A stretch of DNA of 25,951 nucleotides, from the NCBI GenBank assembly GCA_027451185.1, contig DAIDJW010000002.1:1-25951 (forward strand), read 5' to 3'. This DNA is from Candidatus Saccharimonadota bacterium. GTDB taxonomy: Bacteria > Patescibacteriota > Saccharimonadia > Saccharimonadales > Saccharimonadaceae. This document shows positions 22,969 through 25,951 of the stretch, one piece after another. The position numbers were made by a program, and so were the translations under genes. The notes below the pieces were generated by a model. That model did not search any database. It was not told the origin of the DNA and was given only the letters and a program-made list of their open reading frames with translations. How positions within the stretch are numbered: position 1 is the first letter of the stretch; each line of letters opens with the position of its first letter.

Positions 22969-23079
22969 AATCAACCCTTGCTCCTTCGCTCGGCTGTCCT
23001 CGCGCCTTTAATTTCACGTGTCAGCGATGTAAATTAAAGGGCTGCGAGGCCTTCGCTCAGGAGCAAGGGTTGATTTTAT
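22965..23079. terminator. large two-part inverted repeat between convergent genes, probable bidirectional terminator
   Basis: The outer arms are a perfect 20-base inverted repeat (22965-22984 and 23060-23079). The inner arms are CCTCGC+CCTTTAATTT (22998-23003, 23005-23014) with their complements (23031-23040, 23044-23049), around a 16-base loop at 23015-23030. The arms include the stop codons of both the phospholipase-family gene and trxB. The right arm ends in TTTTAT, consistent with termination on the plus strand. Size and sharing of stop codons are unusual for a simple terminator. Confidence 0.7.
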
Positions 23080-24014
23080 TGACGCTTTAATTCGTCAAGA
23101 TATTCACGAATGGCGAGCGCTGCCGTAGCACCTTCACCAACCGCGCTGGCAATCTGCATGGTGGCGCCGTGACGAACGTCGCCGGCCGCAAAAACACCGG
23201 GAAGGTTAGTCTCAAGATGCTCGTTGGTGTTTACAAGCCCAACCTGATCAAGCTCGATACCGCTGCCGGCCAAGAATTGCGTATTTGGAATTAAACCGAT
23301 AAACACGAATATACCGTCAGTCTCAAAGGTGACCGGTTTCGTATCCTGGGTTGCCTTGACCACCATTGTTTGGTCGGCTTGGGCGGTAATTTCATCGGTC
23401 GTCACCCCCAAATGAACCGTTACTTTGCCACTATCGATATATGGCTGCAGGTCGTGCTCGAGCACTTCGCTAGCCTTAATTGTGCTACGAACCAACAGAT
23501 CAATGTGCGACGCGAAACGCGTCAGAAAGATTGTTTCTTGGAGGGCCGAATTGCCACCGCCAACCACAACTAAACGTTTGTCGCGATAAAAAGCACCGTC
23601 GCAGGTGGCACAGTAGTGTACGCCGCGGCCATAATACTCAGCCTCACCTGGAATGCCAAGTTTCTTATAGTCGCTACCTGTGGCAATTAAAACTGTTCGA
23701 GCCCGAACCGGTTGGCCGTCAACTGTTAAGACCTTGACATCGCCGTCAGTCGTCAGTACGGTAACGTCGCCAAACTCAATCTTGGCACCAAATCGTTCGG
23801 CTTGTTTTTGCAACTGATCGGCTAAAGTTAAGCCTTCAATACCGTCCGGAAATCCCGGATAATTATCGACTTTGTCGGTAATTGCCGCCAAGCCACCGAT
23901 TGTTAGTTTTTCATAAAGTGTCGTGTCGATGTCTTCGCGAGTTGTGTAAACCGCCGCCGTTAAGGCCGCTGGGCCGGCGCCAATCATAACTGTATCTTTG
24001 ATATCGTTGTTCAT
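23076..24014 (-). CDS. trxB: thioredoxin reductase-like flavoprotein
   Basis: FAD-dependent reductase of the low-molecular-weight TrxB family, 312 residues. FAD motif VMIGAGPAALTAAVY at 9-23, redox-active pair CATC (C135, C138) in VHYCATCDGAFY, second nucleotide motif VVGGGNSALQE at 150-160, and the C-terminal FAD block GVFAAGDVRHG…QIASAVGEG. The usual HRRxxFRA motif that reads the NADPH 2'-phosphate is replaced by VRSTIKAS, so the electron donor may differ. Shine-Dalgarno AAGGGG lies 5 bases before the ATG. No thioredoxin gene lies next to it in this window. Confidence 0.94.
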   Translation of the reverse strand: MNNDIKDTVMIGAGPAALTAAVYTTREDIDTTLYEKLTIGGLAAITDKVDNYPGFPDGIEGLTLADQLQKQAERFGAKIEFGDVTVLTTDGDVKVLTVDGQPVRARTVLIATGSDYKKLGIPGEAEYYGRGVHYCATCDGAFYRDKRLVVVGGGNSALQETIFLTRFASHIDLLVRSTIKASEVLEHDLQPYIDSGKVTVHLGVTTDEITAQADQTMVVKATQDTKPVTFETDGIFVFIGLIPNTQFLAGSGIELDQVGLVNTNEHLETNLPGVFAAGDVRHGATMQIASAVGEGATAALAIREYLDELKRQ

Positions 24015-24034
24015 TTTATCCCCTTACTATATCA

Positions 24035-24043
24035 AGTATAGCA
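24035..24043 (-). promoter_or_regulatory. extended -10 promoter of trxB
   Basis: Minus strand TGCTATACT in the 32-base gap after the FKBP gene, followed by a second similar element TGATATAGT and then the Shine-Dalgarno AAGGGG (24020-24025). Confidence 0.5.
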
Positions 24044-24046
24044 TCT

Positions 24047-24676
24047 TTATTGGTATTGGCTTTGATAATATTGCAGCAATTCAGCCGGCACCGGAATGGT
24101 AGGCGGGGTTGGAACTGCCATAATCACAAACTTCAGTGGTGTATTGGGTGGGATGTTCGACCCCTGCCCGGTTGCGCCGTACGCCTTATCGGCCGGAATC
24201 GTTAACTCGCGGATACCACCAATTTTCATGCCGACAACACCTTCGGTCCAGCCAGATATAACACCGCCAGGCGTGACCAATAGCGGCGCTTTTAGGGCGC
24301 CATTGCTAATTGAGCTATCAAAAACCTTACCCGATGGATTCCAGCCAATATAATAAGCTGAAAAAGATGATTTGGCGGTTAAAACATCTCCGTCGCCCAC
24401 CTTAAGGTCGACGCTCGACAAACTCCGCACACTGCCCGCGTCAAAGGGGGCTGCTTGACTTTGATAGCCAGCCAAATCGGCGTAATACTTGTTCGAAAGG
24501 TCTTTTGTCTGTGCGTCAACTTTCGCCTGGTAGTCGGCCTGCAGCTTGGTGATACGGGCCTGTTCAGTTTTGGCGTTTTCGTTGCTAATAATAATTAAGG
24601 CAAATGATCCAATCGTACCCACGGTCATGACGATTGCAATAATCCAAATGCCGATACGTTGCGCGGCGCTATTCAT
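24047..24676 (-). CDS. membrane-anchored FKBP-type peptidyl-prolyl isomerase
   Basis: A 209-residue foldase predicted to act outside the cytoplasmic membrane. Residues 8-31 are a signal anchor. Residues 33-70 are a charged, Gln/Lys-rich helix, probably coiled coil, that lifts the catalytic domain. Residues 95-190 are an FKBP domain with the family blocks GKVFDSS at 116-122, VISGWTEGVVGMKIGGIREL at 139-158, IPADKAYGATG at 160-170 and IPPNTPLKFVI at 175-185. The short tail ends PAELLQYYQSQYQ. Shine-Dalgarno AGGGAG precedes the ATG, just after an inverted repeat. It probably folds exported proteins such as the anchored proteins encoded nearby. Confidence 0.95.
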   Translation of the reverse strand: MNSAAQRIGIWIIAIVMTVGTIGSFALIIISNENAKTEQARITKLQADYQAKVDAQTKDLSNKYYADLAGYQSQAAPFDAGSVRSLSSVDLKVGDGDVLTAKSSFSAYYIGWNPSGKVFDSSISNGALKAPLLVTPGGVISGWTEGVVGMKIGGIRELTIPADKAYGATGQGSNIPPNTPLKFVIMAVPTPPTIPVPAELLQYYQSQYQ

Positions 24677-24687
24677 ACTGTCTCCCT

Positions 24688-24715
24688 GTGTTAAACCTTC
24701 AACCTATTTTAACAC
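24688..24715 (-). repeat. inverted repeat in the leader of the FKBP gene
   Basis: Perfect 8-base arms GTGTTAAA / TTTAACAC with a 12-base loop, immediately upstream of the AGGGAG Shine-Dalgarno. The loop contains GGTTGAA, which is also complementary to TTCAACC just upstream (24725-24731 on the plus strand). Two alternative pairings are therefore possible. It could be an operator dyad, a leader hairpin or a weak terminator for the upstream gene. Confidence 0.4.
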
Positions 24716-24737
24716 GTCAAAGCCGGTTGAACGCCCT

Positions 24738-25811
24738 TTAGCCGTTGATTGCCGCTTGCGTTGATTTGTGTATATCCGACAAAGTTGACATAGTCTTCTT
24801 ATTAAGATCGCTTTCGTAGGCTTTGATCTTATCGAGGCTCGTTTGCTCTTGTTGGCTAGCGCCACTGAGGTTGGATATCGCAGCACTGACGCCGGCCGAA
24901 TCATTGTTGTTATAAGCAGTTTTAACGTCGCCTACGGATTGAGCTTCAGCTTTATAAGTCGCTTGGAGTGCCTGCTTGGTGTCGCTGAGCGATGACGGAA
25001 AATTAGTCGAACTTACTAATTGTTGAGCCTTTTGTATATCGGCAACGGCATTGTCCAGGGCGGTGTTAGTTTTACTAGATGACGAGGTGTCAATACTGCC
25101 AACATCGCTAACCATTTGGTTGTTTATGGTCTGGTATTGGCTGTAAAAATCTTCTAGTGTTGCGTATTCACCGACTTGGCTTTTGAGGGTACTGTACTGC
25201 GAATTAATGTTTTTGCTCGTACTAAGCTGTTTGGTGTATCTTGGGCTGATAAAACTGAGTGGCACAGTATCAAGCTTTGGTGCCGACAGACTACTAATTG
25301 ACTGGTTCAAGCCTTTAACATCGGTAGCGTTATTAAAGATATCGTCTAGCTTGCCCGAAAAGGCCTTGACGCTCGCAGCATACACCGTCGACGATTGATC
25401 ACCCAATAGTTTGACGCCAAAATAGCCGCCAACCGCTAGTACTATTAGCGCGCCGACAATACTTAAAATGATCGCTAATTTTTTACGGCTCTTGCGTGCT
25501 GGTGCCGACACTGGCGTCGCTGTCGGCATTGGGGCTGGTGTAACTGGCGCAAATGACGGCTGCTGCACAACCGGCGTAGTTGGCAACTCATTACTCTGGC
25601 TAAAGAATGGGTTCGGAGCGACTGTCGGTGTCGTGTCCGGTTCGGCATCAGCAGCAACCCGTAGGTTGGCGGCACTAGAGTCAACCGACGGCGCCGGGCT
25701 AACTGGTGTTACGTTTTCTACCGGTGTAACGTCGACGATTGGCGCTGGTACCGGTGGTACATCCTCATAACTTGGTTGTTGGTTGTCTAGTGGCGTTGGT
25801 TGGTTATCCAT
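24738..25811 (-). CDS. Pro/Ser/Thr-rich single-pass membrane protein of unknown function
   Basis: A 357-residue protein with three parts. Residues 1-104 are low-complexity, rich in Pro, Thr, Val, Ser and Gln, and probably disordered in the cytoplasm. ARKSRKK (105-111) is followed by one membrane helix at about 112-134. Residues 135-357 are Ser/Asn/Gln/Thr-rich and probably helical, and would be exposed outside. No catalytic motif or Cys is seen. This disordered-cytoplasmic/TM/helical-outside layout recurs in CPR genomes, but I assign no function. The Shine-Dalgarno AAGGAG overlaps the stop of the upstream gene, so they may be co-translated. A promoter inside that gene's end is also possible. 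Confidence 0.8.
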   Translation of the reverse strand: MDNQPTPLDNQQPSYEDVPPVPAPIVDVTPVENVTPVSPAPSVDSSAANLRVAADAEPDTTPTVAPNPFFSQSNELPTTPVVQQPSFAPVTPAPMPTATPVSAPARKSRKKLAIILSIVGALIVLAVGGYFGVKLLGDQSSTVYAASVKAFSGKLDDIFNNATDVKGLNQSISSLSAPKLDTVPLSFISPRYTKQLSTSKNINSQYSTLKSQVGEYATLEDFYSQYQTINNQMVSDVGSIDTSSSSKTNTALDNAVADIQKAQQLVSSTNFPSSLSDTKQALQATYKAEAQSVGDVKTAYNNNDSAGVSAAISNLSGASQQEQTSLDKIKAYESDLNKKTMSTLSDIHKSTQAAING

Positions 25812-25820
25812 AATCTCTCC

Positions 25821-25951
25821 TTAATTAGTTTCTTGTTCGCCCGGCTTAGTTGCTTCAAAATAATCATCTTCCATTATACTGTCTGCCCGCCAAACTCCCA
25901 ATGCCTGGCCGAAAGGTAAAATATCATGATAGCCAGTCCAATCTGCTAGGC
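25821..25951 (-). CDS. C-terminal end of an unidentified protein, cut by the right window edge
   Basis: An open minus-strand frame enters at the right edge and ends at TAA 25821-25823. The last 42 residues include DWTGYHDILPFGQALGVWRA and a charged end (EDDYFEATKPGEQETN). It is supported by position: the next gene's Shine-Dalgarno overlaps its stop codon (TTAAGGAG), and the codon use resembles that of its neighbours. I do not recognise the protein from this tail. Confidence 0.65.
   Translation of the reverse strand, partial: LADWTGYHDILPFGQALGVWRADSIMEDDYFEATKPGEQETN
25873..25901 (-). promoter_or_regulatory. possible promoter for the 357-residue membrane protein gene
   Basis: Minus strand TTGGGA (25896-25901), 17-base spacer, perfect TATAAT (25873-25878), lying inside the 3' end of the upstream partial gene. 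It would give a leader of about 55 bases before ATG 25811. Confidence 0.45.

Noticed and set aside
24685..24735. Small pseudoknot riboswitch (preQ1-like) before the FKBP gene
   Set aside because: The order of arms would fit, but the loop lengths and sequence do not match the preQ1 consensus and the gene has no queuosine link.
1..25951. UGA recoding to glycine, as in Gracilibacteria and SR1
   Set aside because: Genes such as rel and the long PfkB gene end at TGA overlapping the next start codon, and none of the long frames needs read-through of TGA.
1..25951. CRISPR arrays, tRNA or rRNA genes, insertion sequences, phage genes
   Set aside because: No regularly spaced direct repeats, cloverleaf-like segments, transposase motifs or long non-coding stretches were seen on either strand.

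Overview
The window reads as a compact chromosome segment of a small-genome bacterium, most likely Candidatus Saccharibacteria (TM7) or another Patescibacteria/CPR lineage. This rests on gene content, not a database match: an uvrB-gatC-gatA-gatB operon, a separate-subunit transketolase next to an RpiB-like isomerase, an epimerase, an aldolase and PfkB kinases, a short Rel protein, many small membrane-anchored proteins of unknown function, and very tight packing with start/stop overlaps. TGA is used as a stop (for example in the Rel gene and the long PfkB gene), which argues against the UGA-recoding Gracilibacteria and SR1. No tRNA, rRNA, CRISPR array, insertion sequence or phage gene was seen. 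No gap between genes reaches 300 bases.

Layout. 1-3170 (minus): DNA polymerase III alpha, running off the left edge; its last ~33 codons in the window do not look like DnaE. 3214-4117 (minus): three small envelope proteins (DUF5665-like, YtxH-like, one membrane-anchored unknown). 4167-9706 (minus): uvrB, gatC, gatA, a membrane-anchored HEPN-like protein and gatB, coupled by 1-base overlaps or very short gaps. 9762-10358 (minus): an anchored exported protein. 10430-17449 (minus): an eight-gene sugar-phosphate operon: rpiB-like, rpe-like, transketolase N and C, class II aldolase, two PfkB kinases (one with a ~170-residue unknown N-terminal region) and a LOG-like protein. 17602-17952 (plus): a three-helix membrane protein of unusual composition, transcribed divergently from that operon. 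18015-19031 (minus): GAPDH. 19107-21316 (plus): Rel and a laccase-domain protein. 21348-21878 (minus): pyrophosphatase. 21976-22968 (plus): phospholipase D family protein. 23076-25951 (minus): thioredoxin reductase, an anchored FKBP prolyl isomerase, a Pro-rich membrane protein and the tail of one more gene.

How it fits together. The central operon plus GAPDH forms a non-oxidative pentose-phosphate/lower-glycolysis module that could bypass a classical phosphofructokinase. The LOG-like protein could add ribose 5-phosphate from nucleotides. Several transcription units have a -10 hexamer only 7-10 bases upstream of the start codon, suggesting leaderless mRNAs for dnaE, uvrB, the sugar operon, rel and the phospholipase gene. 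The best candidates for something new are the sugar operon with its altered enzymes, the HEPN-like protein inside the gat operon, and the foreign-looking membrane protein that shares a promoter region with the sugar operon.
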